64,000 bases of DNA, taken from positions 34,925 through 98,924 of the forward strand of contig NMRA01000765.1 in NCBI GenBank assembly GCA_002633005.1, written 5' to 3'. Origin of the DNA: Phoronis australis. Its lineage: Eukaryota > Phoronida > Phoronidae. The translations under genes were made by a program, and so were the position numbers. Below the pieces are notes generated by a model. It ran no database searches, was not told the DNA's origin, and saw nothing but the letters and a program-made list of their open reading frames with translations. Positions 12,359 to 23,873 of this stretch are shown piece by piece; position 1 is the stretch's first letter, and each line of letters starts with the position of its first letter.

Positions 12359-12400
12359 ATCTGGTGTCACAGTTGTTGATGGTACTGTTCGTAGCTGTGC
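12359..12400 (-). CDS. Stalk microexon 4 (42 nt)
   Basis: Phase 0 to 0, encodes AQLRTVPSTTVTPD. Acceptor catttaatcag, donor GAT|GTAAGT. Differs from microexon 3 by a 6-nt length change and single substitutions. Pro/Thr/Ser-rich, consistent with an extended O-glycosylated segment between the SEA-like copies and the membrane helix. Confidence 0.68.
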
Positions 12401-12600
12401 CTGATTAAATGAAATCTAATTAACAGCCTGAAGACATAAAATGCGAGACCAAATACACTGCACTTGGAAGTCAAAAGGGTGGGGTATGTTTCACGAAAAT
12501 GTCAAACCGAAATTTTTACATAGCCCAGTTTAAGTAGTGACTTACAACTGGTCATTAAGTTTCAGATTTTATATATCTCTTTAGATTGTGTGAAAAAACA

Positions 12601-12725
12601 GGGCAAAGTTATGGCACAAAAGTGACACAGGCCCCCACATGCTCCTTCAGGGTCAGGGTCAGGGTCAGGGTCAGGGTCAGGGCAAAGTTATGGCACTAAA
12701 GTGACACAGGCCCCCCGCATGCTTC
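12601..12725 (+). repeat. Local duplication with (CAGGGT) hexamer run
   Basis: gggcaaagttatggcac...aaagtgacacaggccccc occurs twice, joined by about six CAGGGT units (12648-12683). The corresponding site in copy 2 (about 16060-16100) has one copy and no hexamers, so the expansion is specific to copy 1. Confidence 0.8.
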
Positions 12726-13517
12726 TTCGATACAATTTGTCATTTTCCATATGGCATTATAATGTACAATAGTTAAGCTTGAGAATCACTTTTGCCATCG
12801 AATCGCACCTTTGTCTTTTCTAACAAAATTTTAAGGAACTGGAACTGTTTTTCAATAAACTAAAACCATACGCCGGGCGTATATATTTCAGAAGATTTAA
12901 AACTTCTTTCCTCCGCAGACCATTCACCACTAACCTCATTACACGCCGTAGATTCAAACGATCAATCAGCAAATTTTAAAATATTTCTGACTAAAGTTTT
13001 AAAACTTGGACGAAACTAGTTTCCAGGCAACACAATTTTTAACCAGTCATATCACTCTTACCTTGAAAGACAGAATGACTGAACAGCTTTCACTGCACTA
13101 CAACTCAGAGTGAAGTTTGGCCTAGTCACTAAAGTGGAATGTTGCACGCTATTGTCAAATGCGAGCGCTATGAAATTTTTGTAATACATAAGCTCTGTTT
13201 AATATAAACAGAGATCATGTACCAGGCGAGTGTCATGGTAAATAATCAGCGAGTGGCAAAGCGAACTGTTTCTTAGAGCAAAGTGTGCAATACAGTGAAC
13301 AAGAGATGCGATGGAAAGGATTGCCAAGATATCAGTGACTATTCACATAGCCTCGGAGTTTTACGAGATAGCCTAAACATTTCAATTTATTCCAAAATAT
13401 GATTCACCAGCGAAATTTGATGCAGAAGCTGATTTAACTGTATGTACATGATAACCTTACGCCGAAACGGACAAACTTTGTATCAAATGGGCATCAGGGC
13501 CCTGGGCTGCATAAAAC

Positions 13518-13770
13518 AATAACAAGAGCAACGCGGAGCGTTGAAATGCGCCCACAATTGCACCGCATACGGTATCCTTCTAGGGTTGTTTATTGGTACC
13601 ATAAAGTGGCCAGTAGAGGGCATACTTTGCAAAATGGAAAGGCATGGTCATTGTCTCCTCAATAGGCTAGGGGCAAAATGTGAGTAATCTTCATAATACA
13701 AGCACATCCTATACACCAGTTGCTTAAAGCACCACAGAAACATAGAATTAAAAACAAATTTACCAACATA
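13518..13770 (+). repeat. Copy of the 4.64-4.91 kb repeat ending at an N
   Basis: Nearly identical to 4641-4916 and stops exactly at the N at 13771, with the next segment being a duplicate of 11848-12312. The abrupt stop suggests an assembly join. Confidence 0.75.
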
Positions 13771-13771
13771 N
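13771..13771. other. Single N, assembly join
   Basis: One ambiguous base between unrelated repeat segments; see the duplication findings. Confidence 0.9.
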
Positions 13772-14235
13772 CAGTGGCATGCTTCACTACAGCAGTGCTA
13801 TCACTGAAGAGGCCACCCTCATTTTAAATATCACAATCATAAATAAAAACTACAACATAACACTATTTGATCGCGATGGACCGACCCGAGTGGCCTCACC
13901 CGGCACTACGGTCTGTCAAAATTGCCCAGCAAACCGCAAGCTTTTGACATGTGAGTCACGCCCGCACACATCAGCCAATGGCATTAAGATAAAAATAGTC
14001 TAACAACACAAGACATTCGTTTTCACTTTGTAGCTCTTTTGAGAGATTTTAATAAATAACACACCTGAGACCTCCATAAAATCTGATGACACATGACTGG
14101 TCATGTATATTGACGAAGTTTACGCAGAGATCGCTAAGTTCAACCGATTTAATTTAATAACTATTACAGTACTACGCTTGTAAAGCGGTTCCCTTTGTTC
14201 CTAAAATTTTCTGTTAAAAATACAGGTTACAGTCA

Positions 14236-15775
14236 GTGATAATTTTCAACTAAATATACACAAACTTTCACCTATGAAGTGCATAAGCTTGAGTTGAATT
14301 TTCGCGAAAATATCAAATTGCATGAACATGACTGTGTGAATCTACAGCAATCTATTTCATGCAATACCACGCAGCTGAGAGATCTGTTTATGAGCTGGAC
14401 AACGTGGCTGCAGACTTATTAATAATATTAGAGTAAATTAAGATGCTTTGGAGTTTCAAAATTAGAACGATGAAAGTGGGTAATTTGATTGCATGTGTAA
14501 AAAATATAACAAAATTACTGTTATATTTTTTTAGTAATAATTAAATTTGCATCAGCCAGTAGCCCTCTAAGTTATGTCTCTAGTTCTTAAAACGACTAAT
14601 TTATTTTAAATGGTTTGCATGGGTCGCTGGCATTTGATGATTGCCACCTTTTTAAGAGACACATCTTACGTGATTTGTCTCCAATTAAATGGCTTTCGCT
14701 CTGAACGCACTCTCCATGGTCATGCATTCTTTCGTTGTTGAAGCATCCCAACTTTGGCTACCAAAATCAGTTTTTCACAACAAAATATTTTTATTTTGAA
14801 GAGTTTGCAATTCAAAGCTCCACGCTAATTCACCAAAAGTAGTTCCACTAACAGTCCAAACATTATGTTTATTGCCCATACAGCACCAGTGAGTAATAGT
14901 CCTATTCAAATCTGTGGTTTTTGAGATATCTAGTAGACACAGACAAAATGATGACAACATGCAACCACAAACACACGCATGCATGCACACGTGTGTGGGT
15001 GCATAAAAATGTAAAAACACAATGAGTATTCTGCATGCAGGACAGTCTAATGGTGACTTACGACTGGTCATTAGTTTGATGCCTACTAGTCTCCATTAAG
15101 ATATTTGTCAAAATAATGATATCTAAGCCAAACAGGCCCCTTTGGTACATCAAGCTTAAAAACATATATATGTTCCAAGATGGTATATACCATGTCGTCA
15201 AGGCAATGCGACACGTGATAAGGTAATGTCATTGTTGCGATCCAATAACAGTATACACTATACAACTATTCTGGAAGAATAAAACAATCCCACTGTTTAA
15301 GCTGTCATGTTGAATTATTCACTGATTTGAGTTGAGGAATAAAAACACTTAGCACACTAGTCTAATACTGGATTGCTATCAAATAGACAGGCAAGTCAAA
15401 TCGCAGGCAATACATTCACACGTCATTTTCAAATTAACACTTATAGGGTAGGCCAAATTTAGTAAATTCACAACGATTTTTCTTGAATGGCCTTGAGGTT
15501 CTTGTTGGTAACAAAAATAGAACCCTATCAAGGCAAGGAAAATTAGGAGACCGATCTTGTAAGAGCAAAAAGCTTATTTTAAAAGTAGATTTTAATTCCA
15601 TTTTACCCAACTAAACAGGAGGAGATGCAGCCGTAAACATCGAAAAAATGAATTAAAATTCAGAATTTCTATGTTTCTGTTGTCAAAGAAAACCTTAATT
15701 TTTGCAATATTTAAGAATCCCTTGTTACAGTTTTTGTGGGTTGAGATTTCCCAGTTCAGTGACAGATTTATCTGT
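14236..15775. other. Intron segment absent from duplication copy 1
   Basis: No exon found. The right end resembles flanks of microexons 1 and 2, and 14.95-15.12 kb resembles the region that follows a microexon, so this looks like old duplicated intron. Confidence 0.5.
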
Positions 15776-15824
15776 TATTAACTTTTGTACGCAGTATGAA
15801 TGGACGAAGTATAATCATACTTAC

Positions 15825-15860
15825 ATCTGGTGTTGTTGACGGTACTGTTTGTAGCTGTGC
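15825..15860 (-). CDS. Stalk microexon 3 (36 nt)
   Basis: Phase 0 to 0, encodes AQLQTVPSTTPD. Acceptor catttaatcag, donor GAT|GTAAGT. Near-identical to microexon 4 at 12.36 kb but two codons shorter. The surrounding 1.1 kb (15776-16895) is a recent duplicate of 12300-13510, so this may be a true duplicate or the other haplotype placed in tandem. Confidence 0.65.
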
Positions 15861-16894
15861 CTGATTAAATGAAATCTAATTAACGGCCTGAAGACATAAA
15901 ATGCGAGACCAAATACACTGCACTAGGAAGTCAAAAGGGTGGGGTATGTTTCACAAAAATGTCAAACTGAAATTTTTACATAGCCCAGTTTAAATAGTGA
16001 CTTACAACTGGTCATTAAGTTTCAGATTTTATATATCTCTTTAGATTTTGTGAAAAAACAGGGCAAAGTTATGGCACTAAAGTGACACAGGCCCCCCGCA
16101 TGCTCCTTCGATACAATTTGTCATTTTCCATATGGCATTATAATGTAAAATAGTTAAGCTTGAGAATCACTTTTGCCACCGAATCGGACCTTTGTCTTTT
16201 CTAACAAAATTTTAAGGAACTGTTTTTCAATAAACTAAAACCATACGCCGGGCGTATATATTTCAGAAGATTTAAAACTTCTTTCCTCCGCAGACCATTC
16301 ACCACTAACCTCATTACACGCCGTAGATTCAAACGATCAATCAGCAAATTTTAAAAAATTTCTGACTAAAGTTTTAAAACTTGGAGGAAACTAGTTTCCA
16401 GGCAACACAATTTTTAACCAGTCATATCATTCTTCCCTTGAAAGACAGAATGACTTTACAGCTTTCACTGCACTACAACTCAGAGTGAAGTTTGGCCTAG
16501 TCACTAAAGTGAAATGTTGCACGCTATTGTCAAATGCGAGCGCTATGAAATTTTTGTGATACATAAGCTCTGTTTAATATAAACAGAGATCATGTACCAG
16601 GCGAGTGTCACGGTAAATAATCAGCAAGTGGCAAAGCGAACTGTTTCTTAGAGCAAAGTGTGCAATACAGTGAACGAGAGATGCGATGGAAAGGATTGCC
16701 AAGATATCAGTCACTATTCACATAGCCTCGCAGTTTTACGAGATAGCCTAAACATTTCAATTTATTCCAAAATATGATTCACCAGCGAAATTTCAGTGAT
16801 GCAGAAGCTGATTTAACTGTACGTACATGATAACCTTACGCCGAAACGGACAAACTTTGTATCAAATGGGCATCAGGGCCCTGGGCTGCATAAA

Positions 16895-17186
16895 ACAATA
16901 AAAATACATTGCACAATGCCACACTAGTTATGAACTAGGCAGTGTCAGACACAATAAAAATACATTGCACAATGCCACACTAGTTATGAACTAGACAGTG
17001 TCAGACACAATAAAAATACATTGCACAATGCCACACTAGTTATGAACTAGGCAGTGTCAAACACAATAAAAATACATTGCACAATGCCACACTAGTTATG
17101 AACTAGGCAGTGTCAAACACAATAAAAATACATTGCACAATGCCACACACATAAGTTATGAACTAGGCAGTGTCAAACAGAATAAA
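16895..17186 (+). repeat. 56-bp tandem repeat, five copies
   Basis: Unit of 56 bp starting acaataaaaatacattgcac, about five copies with only one or two differences, the last one disturbed. Each contains the short palindrome CTAGTTATGAACTAG. Placed at the end of duplication copy 2, between microexons 2 and 3. Confidence 0.92.
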
Positions 17187-17356
17187 GCAATGTCACTGAT
17201 GTTATCAGTGCAACATGTAAAACTTTGAAGCAATTCATTTTTCTAAACATTAATTTACCGGCAATAATATCCAACTGGAAATTGAGATTTCCTCATTCAG
17301 TTACAGGTTTATCTTTTATATGTTGCATGATATGGATGAATTATAATCATACTTAC

Positions 17357-17398
17357 CACTGTTGTTGTTGTTGATGAGGGTGAAGTTCGTTGCTCTGC
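17357..17398 (-). CDS. Stalk microexon 2 (42 nt)
   Basis: Phase 0 to 0, encodes AEQRTSPSSTTTTV. Acceptor ttttattaatag, donor GTG|GTAAGT. The downstream intron sequence reads tgaattataatcatacttac on the plus strand, almost identical to the copies at 12.35 and 15.82 kb. The intron beyond also aligns with those copies (tgactggtcat and a purine-rich segment before a C-run). Mucin-like composition. Confidence 0.68.
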
Positions 17399-17738
17399 CT
17401 ATTAATAAAACAAAGTTCAATAAACAGCTTGAAGACACAAAATATGAGATCCAAAAAAACTGCAATTGAAAGGAAACACAATGGGGATCTGTTTCCCTAA
17501 AATGTCAAAGCTTCATAAATCTTTTTGCACAGCCTTAAGTCTATGACTGGTCATAGTTTTGGCATTTATGTATGTTTAGAGAACAAGCACTGTAAAGCTA
17601 TGACATTTAAATGAAACAGCTCCGGTGCCCAGTTGCATAAAGCAGTCCCAAATAGTGACTCAACAAAGCTGTCTAAATCAATTGCGTATTTGTATCTTTT
17701 TTACTCAAAGTTGACATTTTCTAATAATATATTTAACA

Positions 17739-19020
17739 AGAGCAACACGGAGCATTGAAATGCGCACACGAATGCATTGCAAATGGTGTGCTTTTAGGGT
17801 GTTTTATTTGTATTATAAAAATGGCCACTATATGGCGCAAAAACGTACAATCCATCCAAAAACAGGAACGTGCCATATTTCTTAAAAATCTGTCAAGGAA
17901 CTTCAGAGAAAAGAAGGAAAACAAAATAAAATGAAATTGCCACTAGTGGGCACAGTGTCCCTTGGATCCGCCTGAAAGTCGTTGTCGTCTGTTGCTATCT
18001 TTATATAAATACACTAAATTTAGTAAAGATCCTGTGGTAGGTTTAGGAGATACAACTAAGGGTGCAAAACAAAACTACCACTAGGAGGCGCCACAGTAGT
18101 AAGTCACCATCATCAAAGGTCGTTTTTACACTGAGAACATATATGCCAATTTTCAAATGATTTGGTTGATAGAGGGGTGGACACCAAAAACAAGACTTGA
18201 AAACAGCGAAAATGACCACTAGGTGGTGCAACTTGAAATAACTCGATTCCATCCAAAAACAGGAAGATAGCGTCACCACACGAATAGATGACTATATTTA
18301 AAATTTTATGAAAATCTGTAGAGGACCATTGAAGATACTGAGTTAAACATAAAAAAACTAAAATTTCCACAAGGGAGGACACTGGCAGTCGGATCTGTCC
18401 AAAAGTCGTAGACATCCATTGTTAACATCATATATACTTACTAAATTTCGTAAAGATCCTGCGAACGGTTTAGGAGATACAGCCATAGGCACAAAAAACA
18501 AAACTGCCACTAGGAGGTGCCACAGTAGTCGAAATCGTCGGAAAATCATCGTCAACTGTCCTTTTCATAGTAAGCACATCCATATTAATTTTCAAAATCA
18601 TCCTTTGAGTGGTTTGATTGATAGAGGGTAGACGCAAAAAACCAGACTCGAAAACAGTAAAAATGGCCATTAGGTGGCACAAACTAAGTCGAATCCATCT
18701 GAAAACTGGAGGATAGCGTCATCTCACTAATAGGTGCCTACATACTAAATTTCATAAAAATCTGTTCAGGACTTTTGAACATACAAAAGTAAGCGTAAAA
18801 AACTAAAATTGCCACTAGGGAAAACACCGGTAGTCAGATCCGTCCGAAAGTTCGCTCATGCCGTCCCACGCATGAACGGAACATATGTGCCAAATTTCAT
18901 GAACGTATGTCAAAAGCTTTTGGAGATACAGCAGCGAATGCCGGACGGACGCCGTCCGGACGGACAGACGGAGATGATGGCATAATGCGTCCACATAATA
19001 TATAAATATGTGGGCACATC
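17739..19020 (+). repeat. Second block of the CTCF-like-site repeat family
   Basis: Starts aacaagagcaacacggagca like the copies at 4641 and 13518 and ends with ggacggacgccgtccggacg, then a ccacataatatataaatatgtggg hairpin. Sites here are degenerate (ccactatatggcgc, ccactagtgggcac, ccattaggtggcac), so it looks older than the 3.8-6.5 kb block. Confidence 0.7.
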
Positions 19021-19857
19021 AAAACTAATCCCTGAATTTAGTGAAAATATGAATAGGGACTTGAATTAGAGGAGTTGCATGAAAAGATCCCATTTATTTT
19101 CAAAAAAAAAATTGAGAATTCAACAATGAGTTTACTCTTGATTTGCATCAAAGTCAAAAACTGACTAAGTAACGAAACTAAAAACAGTATATGAGAAAAA
19201 ACAGTCGATGTTTTCATAAGTCCATAAATATGTACTAGATTTAGGGAATATAATTGAATGTATAATGAGCACCCATTTGGGATTGTTTCATGCAACCAGG
19301 CAATGGGCTACATAAAATATTTAGAACCATAAAAACATATTCTATAACACGCATTATTTTTAAAGGCAACGTGGCAAGTGAAAAAACAATGTCCTTTAAA
19401 AACACAACCAAACTCGTCAATGCTAGAATTACTGCTGTTTGAACGTGCATCACGGGCAATGTGAAGACAATGTCCTTTTCAAATTGATACTTTTAGGGCA
19501 AACCTAATAGACTCAGAAATGTTTTATTGAATAGTTTTAAAGCTGTTTTGGTAACAGAAACTGCATGATATGGAATATTACGAGTCCAGTTATATGGGAG
19601 TAAAAAGCACAATTTGATTTCTAATTTGTTATTAGCCAGCTAAACAATGTGCAATGCAGCTGTATATATGGCAATAATGAATTCACCAGTTCCATGCTTC
19701 TGTTGACAAGGAAATTTAATACAATACCTTGCTGCTCCTTGTTTTGTAAAGTCCTCATTTATTGGCAATAGAACCCAAGTGTGGATCAAAACTTCATTCA
19801 ATTACAGATTTATTTCTTCTATGCTGTGCGGTATTTATGAATTTTAATCTTAATTAC

Positions 19858-19887
19858 ATGCAGTGTTGTTGAAGTTGTGGCATGCTG
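19858..19887 (-). CDS. Stalk microexon 1 (30 nt)
   Basis: Phase 0 to 0, encodes QHATTSTTLH. Acceptor aaattttgcccag; donor GTAATT, the weakest of the array. The intron side of the donor (tatgaattttaatcttaattac) is recognisably related to those of the next microexons. Thr/Ser-rich, so likely O-glycosylated stalk. Use of this copy is less certain because of the donor. Confidence 0.5.
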
Positions 19888-20815
19888 CTGGGCAAAATTT
19901 AATTGAAACAGCCCAAAAAGACAAATTCTAACAACAAATACAAAGCAAATTACAACTTGGAAGGTAAAAGGGAAAGGCCGTGTTTCACAAATTGAAATTT
20001 CAAAACTTTATGACTTTTAATACAGGCAAGTTTAAACAGACTTATAATAGGTCACACTTTTGGCATTTACTAGACAATGTCAATGATATTGTAAAGTTAT
20101 GTCATTTAAGTGTAATAGGCCCCCATTAGCTGTATAAAACTGTAAAACATAATATTATGCAAGGTGCCATTGTAAAGGCAAAGTGACATGTGCTAATGCA
20201 ATGTCATTGTTAGTATTCAACATTGGATAAAAGTTTTATACAGCCAGACCAAGAGGTACCAAACAATTTGCCCTAAATTAAAGGAACACTTTCCCCGCTG
20301 CTTTAAGCTTTTAATGTAATCGAAGTGGTTTTTTGGATAATTCTTAAATTGTAGTATTTCTTTGACTAAAATGGCTCTAACTTATCTTTTTTTGTGAGGA
20401 ATTGAAATTTCAGAAGCCAAATAGTTTGAGACATCACCAGTTTAATTCCTCAACATATCAATTATTATTAGCCAGATCGAGTTTTATTGACATGAATTAG
20501 CCATTGCTGTTACAGTAATTACTCTACTCCATACAATGTGACCTTAGATCAGATTTCCTATTCATCTTCTTAAAGACTGATAAAGTACAATGTGTCCCAG
20601 TCTTAGGTGGTTGCCAACACACTGAGGTATCAATAGGACACACTGTCTACGTCTCTGATGGTCACTGTAGTTAGACTGTCCAGTCTCTATATATAGTCAC
20701 TTAAACATCAAGATATCAGAAGGAATAGCATAAGGCTTCTAACCCATTGTTTATACCTAAGATTAGAATTAATAAGCATCAATTCAAATTCAACATAACT
20801 GGTAATTATACATAC

Positions 20816-21024
20816 CAGTCCAGCCTGTGTGGTCAAACCACTAGAGGTGACCCCTGTGAGTCCAGAACGGAAGCTTCCATTGACCTTCAAGTATTGCTGG
20901 GTGTCAAGGGTCATGGGGCCGTAGTTGAGCTTCAGCCCTGCCCTGATGTCATTTTCCAGGTTAGTTATGGCAGAGCTCACGGAGACAGAGCTGCCGGACA
21001 TCACAAACGTGAAAACAACACCTC
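20816..21024 (-). CDS. PKHD1L1: Duplicated SEA C-terminal half, GSVVV site altered
   Basis: Paralogue of the exon at 24.5 kb: same length (209 nt), same phases (1 to 0), same donor GTATGT. Encodes GVVFTFVMSGSSVSVSSAI, TNLENDIRAGLKLNYG, TLDTQQYLKVNGSFRSG and TSSGLTTQAGL. The autoproteolysis motif is GGVVF instead of GSVVV, so the catalytic Ser is missing and cleavage is not expected here. Acceptor ctccctgctcttgcag. Open and intact, so presumably expressed. It joins directly to the phase-0 microexons. Confidence 0.8.
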
Positions 21025-21364
21025 CTGCAAGAGCAGGGAGAGACAGGTGAACAGACAGACAACTGACCTGCGAACCAATCAAGAGACAACGTCTTGTCAG
21101 AAGTTATTGAACCGGAGTGAATTTATTTCTTATGTTAATTCTTAATCTAATTAGCATATATATAGAACAGCATGGCCTGTACTTTTCAGTTGTCACATCC
21201 GCATCTGGTAAAAATTTGAAAAAAGCAGCAATAAAGTAAAAATATTGAAAAATAAGTAAAATGTCAAATTTGGCAATCTTACGTTTTTGTGCAAAGTAAC
21301 GGTCTGAAGAATGACTTTACTCTTACATGGCTTCAAGGCTTGGGAACAACTGGCAATATGGTAG

Positions 21365-21580
21365 TCCTTCAGCAAACGCATGGTAAGTTTGCATCACGTT
21401 GCAGGCTATTTTCTGCACTGATGGCACCAGGAAAAATAAACTAGGAAGACATACAGCAAAAACTTGCTCGCTTTCAAAATGGAGAGGCACACAATACCCA
21501 AAAAAGGAAACCACTGTAAAGCAGTCATAACTGCTACAGATAAAGCTGATATTTTGCAAAGGGTGTGGTTCACACACCAA
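21365..21580 (+). repeat. Interspersed repeat, copy 1
   Basis: About 210 bp containing cttgctcgctttcaaaatgg and gaaaccactgtaaagcagtc; copy 2 is at 28.05-28.24 kb. Origin unknown. Confidence 0.6.
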
Positions 21581-21773
21581 AGGCCTTTGAAATTGACATA
21601 TGATGTCAAGGAAAGTATTGATCTTTATGAGCCTTGCTCTTAGTCATACAACTGTAACAATTAGCCTATATAAGTAAACATAGCTCAACAAAGGAGAATC
21701 ACAAATGAAGAGATTTGGTGAAAAACTGGGCATGAGAAGGTAGAGACTCAGATAAAGCGGTGAAAATGCATTA

Positions 21774-22319
21774 CGGTGTTCTGTCATTTGGTAACGTTTC
21801 CAGACGTTAGGGGTGCTGAACGTGCGATAACATCTGGCTTTTTTGTTAACTGCCCAGATCAATCTTTTGTCCCGCACGATAACAAGCAGGCCAATTATCT
21901 CCCAGGCTTCAAAGGAAACGTAATTTGTGGTTGCACGCTACTACCGAAAGCGTATGAACACAGTCAAACCCAGTGCGTCCGTTTGGGCAGAATAGATTGT
22001 CTTAACTTCTGTTTTAGATGGGAGATTTTGGTGATTAACGGAACATGATCAGCATTTGACGTGGAATTCAGAAATGCTATTGGTTTAAGCTCAAATATGT
22101 TATAACTTAACTTTCATTTTTATCAGCCCAGCCCAGTCAGTCTAGATACGATCTGATCAGAGATTAGAGCAATTACCGAACAAAAGAGAGCAGGCCCTTC
22201 AACCATAAATGCCACAATGGAGTTAACCAGTCGTGTAAGATATTGGCTACAGGGGTAAACTTCCCAACTTGTTGTTGGGCTATAGAATCGAACAAGTTGG
22301 GAGCAACGAGATGTCACCG
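21774..22319 (+). mobile_element. TWA-type MITE, copy B
   Basis: Same family; left end cggtgttctgtc preceded by TTA, right end gagatgtcaccg. Terminal inverted repeats are diverged. Contains the hairpin at about 22262-22302. Sits in the intron upstream of the 21.0 kb exon. Confidence 0.75.
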
Positions 22320-23538
22320 CCATGGGAGATGGGTGGGACACACCCTCAGAAAAGCTGATGAAAGCATCACAAAACAGTGTCCTGGAACACACAGGGAAGT
22401 CGTCGACGAGGCAGACCAGTCCAAACGTGGAGGAGGACAATGGAAGCCGAACTACGTGAAACCGGATACAACATGCAGCAAATAAGACAGATGGTGAAAA
22501 ACAGGATTCGATGGCATTCGGTCACAGAGGCCCTATCCACCACGGGGTGGCAAGGGTTTTAAGTCAAGTAAGTCAGCTCAAAAAAGGGTTCATGGTTCTG
22601 GCTGAGTAGATAATTATTTTATTACCCCTATGGGGTTGAACAGCAAAACCCTGAATGCACTTTTGGTGACAACGCAGCTTGGGATTACGACATCACAGTT
22701 CAAATATTTTTTGTTCATGTTATTTTAGAACTTGGTTTTTGAGTGTCATTTCAACTTTGAGGAAATATAGAACATAGGGTGTTATGACCAAAAATGCTGT
22801 AAAGTGCTTATTTATCGGTGCCATGTTTTGAAGCTTTCAGGGTAGATGTGCATAGTTCATATTGTTTTATATTTTACAATTCCAATTATCATGTTGAGGT
22901 AGGTATTTTCCAGGTACAGCATTTCAAGTGAAAATAGTTTGAAATTTTTGTATTCGGCCACCTTCATCACGTCTGACTTTTAACTCGGATCCTGAATCAC
23001 AAACATTTTGTAGTCCAGTCAATTAAACACTGACATTGGACAGATTACAGGCCATTGCATCAATTGAATTTGACACAAAGCTATCAACACAAATTTACAA
23101 AAAAAAAACAAGAAATCAAACAATATACTTTTGTTTGGTATTTGGTGAAACTGAGCCGTACTGCTGTATGATAGTGTCATTAAAATGTGGTTCGTTATCT
23201 CCCATGAAATTGAGGACTAACTAGGTAAAGAACAGGTAGTACCCGACTTGCCAATCAGCGCATTTGTCAGGCATTAGTCATTGAAAGGCACTGCTGGCAG
23301 CGAACAATTCAACAAGTTTAAGTCAAACTACATAACTGTCAAGTTAGAAACTCGGTCAGTTCTAAATATCTGCATTTTGCTACACAATGTCAACGTATCT
23401 TATGTATTTGTTCCATTCAAAAGGCACAAGACCTATGAAGCATAGTCTAGCGTCTATGCATATGACAGTAATAATTGTAACTCAGTCAGCCAAACTAATT
23501 CCTTTAATTTTTAGGTCATTCATTTAACAGTCCCTCAC

Positions 23539-23608
23539 CTGTAGCTCCACCAAAGATTTCTTGCAGTCCTGGTGTTCTATCTCCACGGGGATATGGCTTA
23601 TTTGGTCT
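23539..23608 (-). CDS. Linker exon between two SEA-like half copies
   Basis: A 70-nt exon, phase 0 to phase 1, too short to stand out as an open frame. It encodes RPNKPYPRGDRTPGLQEIF then GGAT. Acceptor gttttgtag, donor ACAG|GTGAGG. Its phases are exactly those needed to connect the 24.5 kb exon (exit 0) to the 21.0 kb exon (entry 1), giving ...FGGATG|GVVFTFVMSG. It holds an RGD tripeptide, a possible integrin-type motif that may be coincidental. Together with the next exon it forms a 279-nt unit divisible by three, so the pair could be skipped together. Confidence 0.65.
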
Positions 23609-23873
23609 CTACAAAACAGAAATTTCAAGGCATAATGACTCGCCTTCATGAAATACTAATTTTAGATTATAAGGTACTAGTTTGGACTGATTACCCTCCT
23701 TGCATTGGACAATGTGTGTTTTTTTAAATCAATTACACTGTATTTCAATACCTCTGTTACTAAGGGTCTTGTTTTAATTGCATTTTAAGTACTAAATGCA
23801 AGAAAACAATATTTTTCAAATATTCTAAATCATGGAAACATATCGATGTGCATGAGTAAGTTTTTGCAGACAC

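Larger units (their letters stand above)
11848..13510 (+). repeat. Segmental duplication, copy 1
   Basis: 11848-12312 is repeated at 13772-14235 and 12300-13510 at 15776-16895, with few differences. Contains microexon 4. In copy 2 the two halves are separated by about 1.54 kb (14236-15775), part of which (gttgagatttcccagttcag) is also seen beside microexon 2, so copy 1 is the one with a deletion or mis-join. Confidence 0.8.
13772..16895 (+). repeat. Segmental duplication, copy 2
   Basis: See copy 1. Contains microexon 3. The middle 14236-15775 has no exon I could define; 14.95-15.12 kb contains a decayed version of the gtgacttacgactggtcat element that follows each microexon unit, suggesting another lost unit. 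Confidence 0.75.

Noticed and set aside
16895-17186. CRISPR-like regular repeat
   Set aside because: There are no distinct spacers; the whole 56-bp unit is repeated and the genome is clearly animal.
22243-22562. Plus-strand frames around 22.25-22.56 kb with WRRTMEAELRETGYNM
   Set aside because: The phrase resembles the tail of LINE-type open frames (a W...ME.EL...G..W segment) but is too short and abuts the MITE; not enough to call an element.
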